Source: Lachnospiraceae bacterium (GTDB lineage: Bacteria > Bacillota > Clostridia > Lachnospirales > Lachnospiraceae). From it: a stretch of 64,000 nucleotides of DNA. The position numbers and the translations under genes were made by a program. The DNA lies in the NCBI GenBank assembly GCA_016280395.1, contig JAEEGQ010000151.1:47127-111126 (forward strand), written 5' to 3'. The notes below the pieces were generated by a model. It had not been told where the DNA came from. It made no database searches and saw nothing but the letters and a program-made list of their open reading frames with translations. Shown piece after piece: positions 63,954 through 64,000 of this stretch (its first letter is position 1; every line of letters begins with the position of its first letter).

Positions 63954-64000
63954 ATGAATCATAACATATTGAAGCAGGTTATATTAGAGCAGATTGAGAT
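63954..64000 (+). CDS. Partial gene entering the right edge
   Basis: ATG preceded by TTGGAGG; the first 15 codons read NHNILKQVILEQIE after the methionine and continue past the window. This resembles the start of several AAA-type ATP-binding proteins of Firmicutes, but too little is visible to assign a function. Confidence 0.45.
   Translation, partial: MNHNILKQVILEQIE

Overview
The window looks like part of a large conjugative-type plasmid or chromid from a low-to-moderate GC Firmicute, most plausibly a Lachnospiraceae (Butyrivibrio-like) gut or rumen bacterium. The evidence is strong AGGAGG ribosome-binding sites, some TTG and GTG starts, a secreted leucine-rich-repeat protein of a style common in that family, a Rep_3-type initiator next to an iteron field, two different ParA partition loci, a VirD4-like coupling ATPase and a replicon-encoded SSB. 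I see no rRNA, tRNA, ribosomal-protein or core metabolic genes. The taxonomic assignment is inference.

Layout. 0-5.3 kb: a partition locus (ParA plus ribbon-helix-helix protein) embedded in AT-rich TTTAATATTAA repeats, a TOPRIM primase-like gene with a long leader, and a secreted LRR protein. 5.4-10.1 kb: an operon of VirD4-like ATPase, diguanylate cyclase and winged-helix protein. 10.1-13.3 kb: the probable origin, about 22 bipartite repeats (GTAAC...GGATTAT) followed by the Rep initiator. 13.4-20.5 kb: an XRE-regulator operon and a divergent run of eleven small unknown genes. 20.5-24.2 kb: a phosphoesterase, a metalloprotease-like gene and small unknowns. 24.3-26.2 kb: seven small genes behind a promoter that contains a textbook Gram-positive LexA box. 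26.3-28.8 kb: a nuclease lipoprotein, a membrane hydrolase and a sigma-70-family factor. 28.8-33 kb: a six-palindrome centromere candidate, ParB, ParA and a large relaxation-like protein. 34.5-39.9 kb: a restriction-modification module with a methyltransferase split over two genes and a 1140-aa helicase. 40-48.9 kb: duplicated XRE regulators, duplicated unknown proteins, an HExxH protein and a tyrosine recombinase. 49-54.3 kb: a PRTRC-like cassette (E1/ThiF, JAMM protease, E2-like protein). 54.6-59.7 kb: two PP-loop ATPases, zinc-ribbon proteins and small genes. 59.8-63.5 kb: winged-helix, S1-like, membrane and SSB genes.

The features I think most deserve attention are regulatory. Eleven promoters on both strands share a TTGCAA/TCGCAA -35 box, exactly 17 bp of spacer ending in CTGCT (once GTGCT, once CTGCA), and a TATAAT/CATAAT/GATAAT -10. 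They serve the coupling protein, both-strand origin-flanking transcription, ParAB, SSB, primase, nuclease and PRTRC operons. The window encodes a sigma factor that could be involved, although its own promoter is of a different type. Four of these promoters (all with TATAAT) lead into long leaders; two of the leaders are near-identical for about 75 nt and are followed by an intrinsic terminator before the first gene, and a third shows the same arrangement in diverged form, suggesting an undescribed attenuation-type RNA element. The second notable system is the PRTRC-like cassette, in which a putative ubiquitin-like domain appears to be fused to the JAMM protease.
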